From an uncultured Coriobacteriaceae bacterium (GTDB lineage: Bacteria > Actinomycetota > Coriobacteriia > Coriobacteriales > Coriobacteriaceae), in assembly GCA_944320725.1 (NCBI GenBank), contig CALUIM010000020.1, positions 1 to 64,000 of the forward strand: a DNA stretch of 64,000 bases, written 5' to 3'. Shown here in pieces: positions 17,193 through 26,124 of this stretch (position 1 is the first letter of the stretch; every line of letters begins with the position of its first letter). A program made the translations under genes and the position numbers. The notes below the pieces were generated by a model. It was not told the DNA's origin. It did not search any database and saw nothing but the letters and a program-made list of their open reading frames with translations.

Positions 17193-18712
17193 TAGAGCTC
17201 ACCGCCCAGCATCTTCTTGAGCTCTGCAAGCCCCGCAACCATCTGTGCATTAAGGTCCTCGAGGTCGGCAAGGATCTCTTCGGTAGGCGGATACTCAATA
17301 CGTTCATATTCGGTCTTCGCGTACTTGTTGAAGCTAAAGTCGTAATCATTATCGACGATTTCCTGCTTCGGAACGAGAAAGCTCTTCTCCGTGCGCTCGC
17401 GCTCACCCTCAGCATCGAGCTTCGTCCAGCGCTCAAAAATGTCAGGAATGTCGTTGTGCTTCTCGTCTGGATCACGCTTGTCGTCGAGCGTGTAGCCATC
17501 GCTCTCCATGTTGTAGAGCCAGACGTTATTTGTGCCACCAGCGTTGGTTTTTGTAAACACTAGGATTGCAGTGCTTACACCCGAGTACGGTTTAAAGACG
17601 CCACTAGGCATATAGATAATTGCTTCGAGCTTCTGATTCTCCACTAACTCACGGCGCAGCTGTCCATACGCCTTCGAATTTGAGCGGAACAGCACCCCAT
17701 TGGGGACGATGCATGCGCAGCGACCGCCAATTTTAAGCATGCGCAGGAAGAGCGCCACAAAAAGTAGCTCGGTCTGTTTGGTGTTGACCATGGCGCGCAA
17801 GCTTTTATTAATATCCTCAACATCAACCGATCCGGTAAAAGGTGGGTTCGCCAGAATGACGTCGAACTTATTCGAAATGTCATTCTTCTGCGAAACGCTG
17901 TCGAGGTAGCGAACATCAGGGGCCTCAACCTCATGCAACATGAGGTTCATAGCGCTGATGCGTAGCATCGTTTGATCCATCTCAAAACCGCTGAACTGAG
18001 GCTCAGCACCGTTCGTGCCCATGAAGGCATCCCATTGTTCAGCCGTCATCCCGTTCTCGTAGTTGCTACGAATATGCTCAGCAGCGGAAATCAGGAAACC
18101 CGCCGTACCGCAAGCAGGGTCGCATATAAGCTCACCAGGCCTGGGATCAACAAACTTCACCATCATCTCACGGATATGAGCCGGGGTACGGAACTGGCCA
18201 TTAGTGCCCGCCGTAGAAAGCTTTGAGAGCATATATTCGTAAAGATCGCCAAGGTCGCCGATATGCTCATCGAAGTCGCTAAGCAACTCATCTACACCTG
18301 TAACCGCCTTCTCCAAAAGCGATGGCTTACCTGCAGGGAATCCGAAAGTGGCATTTTCCATCGCGCGAGAATAGGCCGACTCGTCGCCAAGCGTCTTAAT
18401 GAAAGGAAAGGCGAATTGGTCAACGATGCGATACATATCCTCGGCGCGCTTGTCTTTAAAGCTACTCCAACGCATCTCTTTGCCGGTGATGACCTCTTTG
18501 CGATCGTTCTCATACTCATCCGGAAAAATGTGGGGCAGAGGCTCACCGAGCATCATCTCCATACGCTCCGTTTTAAGCTCCTTTTCGTCGAGCTGGCGCA
18601 TGAACATGAGATAGGTAATATTGGTGATAACGTCGAGAGGATTGGTGATGCCACCTTCCCACATCTTTTGCCAGATGGCATCTACTTTGTTCTTTGTTGC
18701 TCCGGTAATCAT
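17192..18712 (-). CDS. hsdM: Type I modification methylase subunit M
   Basis: N6-adenine methyltransferase subunit of 506 residues. The N-terminal helical HsdM_N domain is followed by the SAM-binding motif DPACGTAGF (about 185-195) and the catalytic NPPF motif (about 290). The C-terminal tail joins HsdS. It methylates host DNA with HsdS and is required for restriction with HsdR. It sits between the half-size hsdS upstream and the full hsdS downstream in one minus-strand operon. Confidence 0.95.
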   Translation of the reverse strand: MITGATKNKVDAIWQKMWEGGITNPLDVITNITYLMFMRQLDEKELKTERMEMMLGEPLPHIFPDEYENDRKEVITGKEMRWSSFKDKRAEDMYRIVDQFAFPFIKTLGDESAYSRAMENATFGFPAGKPSLLEKAVTGVDELLSDFDEHIGDLGDLYEYMLSKLSTAGTNGQFRTPAHIREMMVKFVDPRPGELICDPACGTAGFLISAAEHIRSNYENGMTAEQWDAFMGTNGAEPQFSGFEMDQTMLRISAMNLMLHEVEAPDVRYLDSVSQKNDISNKFDVILANPPFTGSVDVEDINKSLRAMVNTKQTELLFVALFLRMLKIGGRCACIVPNGVLFRSNSKAYGQLRRELVENQKLEAIIYMPSGVFKPYSGVSTAILVFTKTNAGGTNNVWLYNMESDGYTLDDKRDPDEKHNDIPDIFERWTKLDAEGERERTEKSFLVPKQEIVDNDYDFSFNKYAKTEYERIEYPPTEEILADLEDLNAQMVAGLAELKKMLGGEL

Positions 18713-18744
18713 ATTAAAGTCCCTTCTGGATAACCATTATCAGG

Positions 18745-19338
18745 CTAGTCGTTAGTCTGCACCACACGAACAAACTCGCTTTGAAGTAACAGGTCGCTCT
18801 TTTCTGAAATGACTCGACATAGCTCCTTGTATCCTTGGATACATTCTGAAAGCGCCCCCAGCCGAGCCTGTTCCGCTGGCGTTGGAACTGGAACCATCAG
18901 ACCGCCGATATCTCTCTTCTTTAAGAGTTGGATGGTCATGCCCTTGCTCATTGTTTGAAGCTCGAGATGCGTCCGTTGAAGCCCCAGGAATGCAGCAAGA
19001 TAACGCATATCAACCGGGGATTTGGAAAACGAGCGCAGAATGAATCCAAATGAGGTGACAAGCAATCCCTCGTGACCTTTGTCGATATAAACGCAATCAT
19101 AAGGAGTGGATGCTTTGACAATTACATCGCCTTCGCGCGTGAACAGATCGTCCTTAACTTTCGACACCACCTCGCTTACAAGCTGAGCGTCATCGATACG
19201 AGAACCTGTCATCGCTGCCGGAACGAGGACTTTTGTCCTGATGGGATCATCGCTATCCGTTATTTTCTTAGCACGGCTCATAGGTGCGCCAGTCTTTATT
19301 TCGACAAGCGAGCCAAGAGGCAAATAATCGCAGGACAT
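18745..19338 (-). CDS. Half-size specificity subunit (single recognition domain)
   Basis: 197 residues with one HsdS-type target-recognition domain followed by one conserved helix (PTPAEQARLGALSEC and following), about half the length of a normal HsdS. It does not share the repeat blocks of the two large hsdS genes. The second ATG (19338) is taken as the start because AGGAG sits 6 bases before it. The first ATG touches the ribosome site. It is the first gene of the restriction operon, 32 bp before hsdM. Half HsdS proteins can pair as homodimers to read palindromic sites, so this could give the methylase another specificity. It could also be a remnant. Confidence 0.75.
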   Translation of the reverse strand: MSCDYLPLGSLVEIKTGAPMSRAKKITDSDDPIRTKVLVPAAMTGSRIDDAQLVSEVVSKVKDDLFTREGDVIVKASTPYDCVYIDKGHEGLLVTSFGFILRSFSKSPVDMRYLAAFLGLQRTHLELQTMSKGMTIQLLKKRDIGGLMVPVPTPAEQARLGALSECIQGYKELCRVISEKSDLLLQSEFVRVVQTND

Positions 19339-19681
19339 GTTCATCTCCTTTCTGAACTACTCATTTCAGTTGAAATGGCGTTTGGCTTTTGGCCGCCATC
19401 CCCCATCGAGCTTTATTTGTGGAAACGAAGTCAACAACTTTCCCCTTCCCTTCGATTCGAAGCGCGCAATTCGAATCGTTAATTGAAACATGTTCCAATT
19501 GTTAAGAACAATATTATGCAGACGGTAGAAGGACGTCAATGTATTTGTTCAAATTAATTGGAACATTATCTCTATAACCACCTCACGCTGCTTGTTATCA
19601 GCGTTAACCACGGCATTTTTTCCGCACAAACAGATATGGTTCAGCTGAATGCAAGCAGCGACCTCTGGATGGAGGCGAGCC
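19339..19681. promoter_or_regulatory. Divergent promoter region of the restriction operon
   Basis: 343 AT-rich bases between the divergent restriction operon and a plus-strand gene. Near-palindromic GTTCCAATTGTTAAGAAC-type sequence lies at about 19491-19508, and TTCAAATTAATTGGAACA at about 19549-19566. They share the GTTCCAATT/AATTGGAAC core in opposite orientation and could be paired operators. No gene was found. Confidence 0.4.
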
Positions 19682-20170
19682 ATGGCATCAGACAAACTTA
19701 CCTGGATAAGCTTCTATACGTATTGCCCGGGCGATGCCAATTGGACGTTGGCGTGCGATTTGGTTTCTGGGCGTATCTGCCTTACAAGCGTTGCCGAACG
19801 GAAGCTCCGCAAGATAAAGCGTTATATGCTTCGCGCCACAGCAGAACCTGGCACCCACCAAGCGCTGCTCCTAAGCCGTCAGAGAATCATCGACAACGCA
19901 CAGTTTCACGTCTCCCAATTGAGCGAAGCAACGCATGATCTTATTGCGGACCAGTATCCATTCCATCGATTCCAGCGTCTATATAAGCGCATCTGCAACC
20001 CGCATTATTGGTTTATCGACGATAGCGGAAAATCTTTCTCCTGCGGAACGAAAACGGAATCGTTGTCGTGCACCGCCTGGGACATCGATGAAACCAGCCC
20101 TGTCAGGGAGCTGTTCGAGCTCATCAAGAAGGACTCGGGGCTTTCACGGCATTCGGAGTGGTGGTACTAG
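19682..20170 (+). CDS. Hypothetical protein in defence island
   Basis: 162 residues, not recognised. The ATG at 19682 follows GGAGGCGAGCC, a good ribosome site. The sequence is aromatic-rich, with TWISFYTYCPGDANWTLACD near the start and NPHYWFIDDSGKSFSCGT near residue 120. There is no signal peptide or membrane helix. It is one of few plus-strand genes here and is divergent from the restriction operon. The function is unknown. The start and context suggest a real gene. Confidence 0.55.
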   Translation: MASDKLTWISFYTYCPGDANWTLACDLVSGRICLTSVAERKLRKIKRYMLRATAEPGTHQALLLSRQRIIDNAQFHVSQLSEATHDLIADQYPFHRFQRLYKRICNPHYWFIDDSGKSFSCGTKTESLSCTAWDIDETSPVRELFELIKKDSGLSRHSEWWY

Positions 20171-20236
20171 GAGGTTTGCAGAGTTGGCAAGCGCCCCATC
20201 CCATGTTGTACTCACCCATCTCCGCGCTAATCCATC

Positions 20237-21535
20237 CTATTTCTTCCCAAATGGAAGCTTGAACGGAAGCGACTCCGCAACCTTGTCAAGGTCAACGCCT
20301 CTAATCGCTCTGCCGAGCTCTTGGACCCCATCTGCCGCAGCGACGCCCAAGTCAGCAGCGCCTTTCCCTGCTATTTCGCCAAGCACCCCCGCTCCATCGG
20401 CTATGGCGCCTCCAAGCTGCTGCGCACCGTTCGCGGCACCCGAAGCCACGTCGCCAGCGAACTTTCCAGCAACGTCAAGCCACTCCGGAGCACGTTCGAT
20501 AACCTTCTCATCCATCTCGATATCGAGACCCCCAGAGAATTGGGAAGTCTGCATCATCAGGTTGTTGAGTATTTCAAGTGCATCATCCACAGCAAAGGGG
20601 TGAAGAAGCTTTTCCTGTCTCACCTTATCCGACGCCTGCTCGAGCACATCACAGAAAGCATCAACTCCTGCCTTGACTTTGCCAAGCCGCTCACGCCTTG
20701 CCTCCACAATCCCTAAGCGATGCTCTTCTAGCACCTCGGGCAGCTCGGCATAGGCTCGCTCGAGCTCGATAACCGAGAGCTTATCTCTCGTCTGCACGGC
20801 TCTAGAGACCACAACGAGCCACGCTGGAACGTCGTCCTTGGCACTATCCAGGACATGCATAATGCTCTCTGCAGATTCTGCACGCGAAAGCTTATCCGAA
20901 ATACCCTTGAGCTTGGTCAGGGCGTAGCCAAGCGCTCGACTCGTCGTTTGGGCACACGGGGCGAGCTTCGACCATGCCGCATCTCCCAGCGTACCCGTTC
21001 TGGCTCTGATTGCCGCCGCCTCATCAACTTCGAAAGCTACGCCGATGAGAGCAGCAACCGTCTGATCTTTCTGGTCTTGAAGAAGATCTCCTACCTTCTC
21101 GTCGATGCTCTTAAGATAGTCCGTAATCTCTTGAATCGCCTGTTCAAGCGCCATCTGCGTCATTACGCCGGCAACACCCGTTGCCATCGCAGGCGAGAAG
21201 ATCTGGCTCGGGTTTTCGAACTTGAGCCATTTGACAATCTGGCCGTTCGACTTTTGAACGACACCAGGCTGAATGCCACCAGTCTTGCCGTATTTCTTGA
21301 GGAGTTCGGCAGAATCTCGTGTAAGCTTCACCCACCGACCAGACTCTGAGGAAGCCTGAGCAGCTGCTTGCATAACAGAGCTGCCTGTCTTCAACGCCTT
21401 TGTAGTGAATTCGCGAGAGACAAGGCCCTGATCGTCGAGCCATGCCTTGATTTCTTTGGAATCACCGAGAAAGAGGAGACCATGCTCGTCCTTAACGACA
21501 GAGATTTCTTGAGTTGGTACGTTAGCGTCTGCCAT
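20237..21535 (-). CDS. Hypothetical helical protein with glycine/alanine-rich tail
   Basis: 432 residues, no family assigned. The ATG at 21535 follows GAGGGAACCC and is preferred to a frame extension 24 codons longer. The central part (about 110-320) is predicted to be strongly helical, with heptad-like stretches such as ITDYLKSIDEKVGDLL. The C-terminal 90 residues repeat short G/A-rich units (FAGDVASGAANGAQQLGGAI and similar) that resemble glycine-zipper or membrane-interacting helices. It is followed on the same strand by nothing closer than the operon boundary and preceded by two small unknown genes. A membrane-active effector is possible but speculative. Confidence 0.6.
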   Translation of the reverse strand: MADANVPTQEISVVKDEHGLLFLGDSKEIKAWLDDQGLVSREFTTKALKTGSSVMQAAAQASSESGRWVKLTRDSAELLKKYGKTGGIQPGVVQKSNGQIVKWLKFENPSQIFSPAMATGVAGVMTQMALEQAIQEITDYLKSIDEKVGDLLQDQKDQTVAALIGVAFEVDEAAAIRARTGTLGDAAWSKLAPCAQTTSRALGYALTKLKGISDKLSRAESAESIMHVLDSAKDDVPAWLVVVSRAVQTRDKLSVIELERAYAELPEVLEEHRLGIVEARRERLGKVKAGVDAFCDVLEQASDKVRQEKLLHPFAVDDALEILNNLMMQTSQFSGGLDIEMDEKVIERAPEWLDVAGKFAGDVASGAANGAQQLGGAIADGAGVLGEIAGKGAADLGVAAADGVQELGRAIRGVDLDKVAESLPFKLPFGKK

Positions 21536-21678
21536 GGGTTCCCTCGATTCCGACCTGTCCCTCTTCGGCATTTCCGTCTTCTTCACCCTTGGACGAAGCG
21601 CCTCCAATTATACGAAGTATCCGCTGCCAAAGTTGTAATGAGCGATTCCTCTATCGCCGAAAAAAACGCTTTTGACCA

Positions 21679-22041
21679 TCAGAGCGCGGTCGACTGAGCC
21701 TCCTCCGCCAGCTCTTCAAGCCGCTTAAGTACCAACTTCAGCCACTCGAACTCGCGCTGACAACCACCCATCGTCCAATGCGTGATATAGCGGAACTGCG
21801 AGAAGACGGCATCACCCAGAACCTGGATGTCGTCCACATAATCAAGATTGAGTTGCAGCACATCCATATCATCAACAAGCGACCCATAACGTTCTAAAAA
21901 CGACTGGCCACAATCCATCTGGAACCCAAAGTCACTGAAGCGGCCAGCCCAATCCGTCCGCTCAAGCGCGCAGGAGCCCCGTTGCTCCAGCTGCTCTCTA
22001 AGTTCATGCACGTAGCTTCCGGTTTCATCATGGTTATCCAT
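21679..22041 (-). CDS. Small acidic hypothetical protein
   Basis: 120 residues from ATG 22041, which has AAAGG 9 bases upstream. Acidic and helical, rich in Glu/Asp, with a Trp-rich middle (YITHWTMGGCQREFEWLK). No domain is recognised. It lies upstream of and on the same strand as the helical G/A-tailed protein, 143 bp away, and may belong to the same unit. Confidence 0.5.
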   Translation of the reverse strand: MDNHDETGSYVHELREQLEQRGSCALERTDWAGRFSDFGFQMDCGQSFLERYGSLVDDMDVLQLNLDYVDDIQVLGDAVFSQFRYITHWTMGGCQREFEWLKLVLKRLEELAEEAQSTAL

Positions 22042-22182
22042 AGCACGCCTTTGCAAAGTCGCGGCACCAAAATGTCCAAATCTACCCTATTTCAAAAGGA
22101 GATTCGACGAGCGAAGCCGTCTGTCAAGAGGCACAGCGGCTTCTCTAACCTCTTGGCCTGTTTTGTAATGGCATAAGCCCAC

Positions 22183-22638
22183 CTATAGCTCCTCTGAACT
22201 CTTCGTCTTCCACTCCCCCGTTTTGTCATCCCATAGGAATTCAATCTCCTCATCGGCATCTTGGTCGTAAACGGTCCGAGTTGCTCGAAAAGCTTCCGCG
22301 ACAGGCTCCCGCTCCTTCGAATCCTGGCCGGGATAGCTCCAAGCAGACTGCACCACTGCGAAACCAAGGTCCACGCCCCCGTCGCGCAGCTCGATCAAAC
22401 AGTCAATCTCATCGATAAAAACATCGCACGCAGGCGTGTTAAGCACTTCATACTCCACGCGCTGCGGCAGGCGCTCGCAGGGAAGCGCCCGTGCGCAGAA
22501 ATCCCGCACCGCATGCTCAACGGTGTCCGCGTAGCGATAAGCAACGACCATGGGCTCCTCTGGCGACGCACATTGTACGTCCTCGCCAAAGCGACCATTC
22601 TCATTATTCTGCCCGCTTATTGTGGCCTTCACGCTCAT
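22183..22638 (-). CDS. Hypothetical protein
   Basis: 151 residues with a clear ribosome site (GAGGGAGG before ATG 22638). Acidic, with a mid-protein stretch VFIDEIDCLIELRDGGVDLGF and a C-terminal EIEFLWDDKTGEWKTK. No signal or membrane segment and no recognised family. It overlaps the decayed tail of the toxin remnant upstream and probably forms a loose unit with the next two minus-strand unknown genes. Confidence 0.5.
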   Translation of the reverse strand: MSVKATISGQNNENGRFGEDVQCASPEEPMVVAYRYADTVEHAVRDFCARALPCERLPQRVEYEVLNTPACDVFIDEIDCLIELRDGGVDLGFAVVQSAWSYPGQDSKEREPVAEAFRATRTVYDQDADEEIEFLWDDKTGEWKTKSSEEL

Positions 22639-22720
22639 AGCAACCTCCCTCTAGCACTACAAACATTATCGCATGCATGGAGACACACGCAGCGTTGCCC
22701 GCGACGCGCCCTTGCTGTCT

Positions 22721-22977
22721 CAACAGCTCGCTATGACTTCCCGTGCGCGCAGTAATGAGTGCGAGCCCCTTCCCATCGATGCGATAGATGGGAAGCCGAT
22801 CAGGCTCGATGCGGAACTTGAGATTGCCGCGATATGTACCATCAAACGAATGGTCGCGCACCGCATCTGGAAGGACCTCGCCACACACTAGCGTCTCAAA
22901 AATCTGCTTGAGCTGCGAGAGACGCTTACCCGCCACTTTATGCGCTTAAAGTCTTTCTAGTATTTGACGTAAATCTC
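22721..22977 (-). pseudogene. Decayed YafQ-like toxin
   Basis: The core EVLPDAVRDHSFDGTYRG, then RIEPDRLPIYRID and ARTGSHSELL, matches the YafQ/RelE-type mRNA endonuclease toxin family. The expected N-terminal part is in another frame: VKY, then TAG (22957-22959), then KDFKRIKWR. A frameshift then leads into the core near 22930. The frame also fails to stop after the usual C-terminal SHSELL and runs into the next gene. No antitoxin gene is next to it. The gene is therefore inactivated by a stop codon, a frameshift and loss of its terminator codon. Confidence 0.7.
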
Positions 22978-22991
22978 AACTAGGGCATGGC

Positions 22992-23630
22992 CTACTCCGC
23001 GTCAAGCGCAGCCATGGCCTCCTTGACGGTGCGGTAGGGGCCGAAAAGGTTCCTTCCCGTCACGGCATCATCCATGGCGGCAAGCGTCTCAGAACGCGCA
23101 TAGCTGTTCAGCTTCTTCAAGCACGCCTTTCGTTGCTGGCGCGCGGTCTTAGAGCAGGTGCATCCCCATACGATATCGCCCAGGCGCTCAACGCTGATTC
23201 GCCCGCATGAGCAGCATCGCACGCGATAGAGCTCCTCTCCCACCTTGTCGCCCGGAATCACATTAAGGAGCCCATAGCCACACGTGCTAATCACATCGAG
23301 CAGCACGGCCTCTGGAATCATTCCTCTTGCGCCTTGGCCAACCCCGTACTGCGTCCAGCTGTCTCGGAACCACTGTTTCCAATAGCATGCGCGGCATACC
23401 GGCTCGCCGATCTCATGCTTGTGAAGAATGTACTCAAAGCGGTAATGGACCTCGACACCGCATCTCTTGCAGCGCGTAAGCATCCAATCGCGTGGACCTT
23501 TAAACGGCTCGAGACGCACCAATCCTGATTCGCCCATGATGCGATCGATGCATTCCAGGCAATAAGCCGGCTTGCTTCTCGTGCGATACGCTGCCGGATT
23601 CTCGCATCCTGGCGTACTGCAAACCTTCAC
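22992..23630 (-). CDS. Multi-zinc-knuckle hypothetical protein
   Basis: 212 residues from GTG 23630, which has GGAGG 9 bases upstream. The longer frame upstream has no ribosome site. Cysteine pairs recur along the chain: VCSTPGC...YCLEC (about 3-28), TRCKRCGVE (about 51), VCRACYW (about 78), VRCCSCGR (about 140) and GCTCSK (about 160). They suggest several zinc ribbons or treble clefs, as in DNA-associated proteins of mobile regions. The C-terminal tail (RNLFGPYRTVKEAMAALD) is short and helical. No enzyme motif is visible. Confidence 0.6.
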   Translation of the reverse strand: MKVCSTPGCENPAAYRTRSKPAYCLECIDRIMGESGLVRLEPFKGPRDWMLTRCKRCGVEVHYRFEYILHKHEIGEPVCRACYWKQWFRDSWTQYGVGQGARGMIPEAVLLDVISTCGYGLLNVIPGDKVGEELYRVRCCSCGRISVERLGDIVWGCTCSKTARQQRKACLKKLNSYARSETLAAMDDAVTGRNLFGPYRTVKEAMAALDAE

Positions 23631-23843
23631 GATGCCACCCTCCTCTAGTGACAGCAGCAACGATGATGCTCTCCACGGCACCATTCTATTCCTGCTGACT
23701 TCAGGGTAAGGGGAATCCGGCAAGCTGCTTATCCAAACTGCCAGCGTCCCGCTGCAGCTCATGTTTCGCAAACACCGTAGAGACGCAACTTCGATATTGC
23801 GCCTCGCGCAGGCAGGCGCAGCGCCACAATTGACTAGCTAATA

Positions 23844-23993
23844 TGTGCAAAAATTGCGGTAGTGCACGCCTAACTATGAGTATGCATTTTTATTTAAGTT
23901 TTATACATATAAAACCGCAGGATTCGGAAGATCAGACCCGTCCCACAACACCTCTCCTCTCGTAAGGTCGTGCACTATCGTCATTTTTGCACA
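23844..23993 (+). repeat. 150-bp palindromic-ended element, copy 1
   Basis: Begins TGTGCAAAAATTGCGG and ends CGTCATTTTTGCACA. The outer 27 bases at each end are imperfect inverted repeats that always differ at the same TTGC/TGAC positions. The middle is AT-rich, then variable. The length is exactly 150 bp in all three copies (the others are 34092-34241 and 39779-39928), all in the same orientation. On the minus strand each copy holds a 27-codon frame, here 23901-23984. No target duplication is evident. Confidence 0.85.
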
Positions 23994-24223
23994 CAAAGCA
24001 ACCGGTTTGGTGGCACAAGCCACCTTGAGAGGCTTAACATGCTGCATAAACGCGAGAGAAGCCCCGCACCCGAGCAGCTGAACGAGCGCGTCTGCCATCA
24101 CCGTCACATACGACAAGACGTATCTCAACATCCATATTCACCGCGCATCAAATCATCCTTGTGTTCATATGGATTGAAAGCGAAAGGACGCCAAAACCCG
24201 TCCAGTCATTTGATCAACGTGTT

Positions 24224-24267
24224 CATTTCACTGTCATTTTATCATATGTTAAAATGACAGTGAAATG
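24224..24267. promoter_or_regulatory. 44-bp palindromic operator of the AbiE-like pair
   Basis: CATTTCACTGTCATTTTA (24224-24241) and its exact complement (24250-24267) flank an 8-base centre TCATATGT. The palindrome ends 4 bases before the ribosome site of the antitoxin gene. AbiEi antitoxins repress their own promoter by binding inverted repeats, so this is the likely autoregulatory site. There is no T run, which argues against a terminator. Confidence 0.75.
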
Positions 24268-24280
24268 ATTGGGGGAAATT

Positions 24281-25303
24281 GTGATCGATAAGAAGCAGCC
24301 TCATGCAACCGTATTAGGGATGGAGCTAGCCCTAGGAAAGAGCGCCGCAATAGAAAGCAGCTTGCCCGGTATTCACCGCAATAGATACGCCCTCATAAAC
24401 GCAACGCTCAAAGGCTCCGAAAATCATTCCTTCATTGCAGCGATCGCTAAGTCTTACCCAACCATCCTTTCTGCAAGAAATCTCAGGACAGCCGTTCGAG
24501 ATCTTGGAGAGAGCCTACCGGTTGTGATCTATCTTGAGCGAATCGATCCTGGGATGAAAAGAGGGCTCGCAAGCGAGGGAATCCCCTTTATTTCAGAGGA
24601 TGGGAACGTCTACCTCCCCTTCCTCGGCATCCAAGAGACCCCCTCACTTCCGCTCCCCACGTTGCTTTCGCCTCAGGCGCAGCGAATTGTGCTTAACCTC
24701 GCCGCTGGCAGGTGGGCGAGCATCACGGCATCGGAGTTGGCTGAACGTTGCGGTAAAAGTAGAGCTTCCATCACGAAATACTTGCGTGAAATCGAAGCCA
24801 TCAAGCCCACCCTGCTCGAAACGTCATGGAGAAGTCGTATCTTGGACACCGGCGGGTTAAGCCGAAGAGAGCTTCTCGACCTGTTTGAGCCGTACCTTAC
24901 CTCCCCTGTTCGCAAGAAGCATCGCCTTGCCGTTCAGCTCAGCACCAATGCCTTAGCGGACCACAACGCAAGACTGTCTGGACTGAGCGCGCTGCCGTTC
25001 TTTTCTGACCTCGCGCATGACACGTCACATCTTGTCATCCTAATGGCCCATGAGGATATCGCCGGCCTGCATGATGCAGCGGGAGATGCATGGCAAGAGG
25101 CAGCATGGCACGAGGACGCACCTTTAGTCATTGAGGAATGGAGCTACCCCCTTGATAGCACATCAGACATAAGTGTTCTCTCAACCGGCCTAACATGCGT
25201 CGACCCATGGTCGCTGTATGCAGAATTGCTTAATGAGCAGCGCGAGGGCGATCGTATAGAAGATGCAATCGAACAGCTCAGGGAGTACCTATGCCAACAG
25301 TGA
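24281..25303 (+). CDS. AbiEi-like type IV antitoxin / transcriptional repressor
   Basis: 340 residues from GTG 24281, preceded by GGGGG at 24271-24275. An in-frame TTG four codons earlier overlaps the ribosome site. The middle part carries a winged-helix HTH (about 140-185: RIVLNLAAGRWASITASELAERCGKSRASITKYL). The C-terminal half resembles the antitoxin domain that accompanies nucleotidyltransferase toxins. The stop overlaps the next gene by 13 bp, the tight coupling typical of AbiEi-AbiEii. The antitoxin blocks the partner toxin and represses the operon. The family is assigned from architecture and pairing rather than a strong motif. Confidence 0.68.
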   Translation: MIDKKQPHATVLGMELALGKSAAIESSLPGIHRNRYALINATLKGSENHSFIAAIAKSYPTILSARNLRTAVRDLGESLPVVIYLERIDPGMKRGLASEGIPFISEDGNVYLPFLGIQETPSLPLPTLLSPQAQRIVLNLAAGRWASITASELAERCGKSRASITKYLREIEAIKPTLLETSWRSRILDTGGLSRRELLDLFEPYLTSPVRKKHRLAVQLSTNALADHNARLSGLSALPFFSDLAHDTSHLVILMAHEDIAGLHDAAGDAWQEAAWHEDAPLVIEEWSYPLDSTSDISVLSTGLTCVDPWSLYAELLNEQREGDRIEDAIEQLREYLCQQ

Positions 25304-26064
25304 ACGGAATCGAAGCATTCAGGAAAGCAATGGCGGGACACGAAGGCGAATATGTACTCATTGGCGGGGGTGCATGCAGTATCCTGTTCGACCAAGAAGC
25401 CGTTTCGTTTCGTGCAACTAAGGATCTCGACATAGTTGTTTTGGTTGACAAAGGAGCAAGTGGGTTCGCCCGGGCCCTCTGGAGCTTCGTTGCAAACAAC
25501 GGTTACAACTGTTGGAAGCATGCAGAAGAAGCCTGCTCCTACTATCGTTTTGTGCTTCCGAAAAGCAGCCCCGGTATAACAAGCCTACCGGAACAGATTG
25601 AGCTATTTGCTCGCCATCCAGACTTTTCTTTGGAAGACGAGACGTCGGAAATCGCTCCTTTGCCCTTCGACGAGGACGTCTCCAGTCTGTCCGCGATTAT
25701 CCTCGATGACGGATACTACGAATTCATTCGAAATCACGTGAGCATGGTCGACGGGGTTCCGCTCTTGAAAGCAGTTCACATCATTCCTCTCAAAATGCGT
25801 GCGCACATTGACCTGAACAGAAAGCATAAGGCCGGCCGCTACATCAACGACAAAAACCTCGTTAAGCACCGCAGTGACGTTGCAAAACTGTCGCTTCTGC
25901 TCTTCCCTACCGACAAGCTTCTGCTTGAAGGCACAATGCGCGATGATGCAAAAGCGTTCATCACAGATTTTGACAGCTATGTTCAACGTCAGACAAATCG
26001 AAAAGAACGACGGAAACTTGAAGATAGTCTCGAGGTTCTGAAATCAGTCTATCTTGGAACTTAA
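25291..26064 (+). CDS. AbiEii-like nucleotidyltransferase toxin
   Basis: 257 residues. The N-terminal part shows the nucleotidyltransferase signature: the GGGACSILFDQ loop (about 23-33) and FRATKDLDIVV (about 40-50) with the TxDxD-type acidic pair that binds metal and nucleotide. A later conserved LLKAVHIIPLKMRAHIDL helix matches the AbiEii/AbiGii fold. Such toxins transfer nucleotides to cellular RNA such as tRNA and stop growth on phage attack. It overlaps the antitoxin gene and is co-transcribed from the palindrome-controlled promoter. Confidence 0.75.
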   Translation: MPTVNGIEAFRKAMAGHEGEYVLIGGGACSILFDQEAVSFRATKDLDIVVLVDKGASGFARALWSFVANNGYNCWKHAEEACSYYRFVLPKSSPGITSLPEQIELFARHPDFSLEDETSEIAPLPFDEDVSSLSAIILDDGYYEFIRNHVSMVDGVPLLKAVHIIPLKMRAHIDLNRKHKAGRYINDKNLVKHRSDVAKLSLLLFPTDKLLLEGTMRDDAKAFITDFDSYVQRQTNRKERRKLEDSLEVLKSVYLGT

Positions 26065-26124
26065 TCGGACACACGACCGAAGTGATGCTGCTTACGCTAG
26101 CTGATCTTCCTCCGCGTATCTTTG

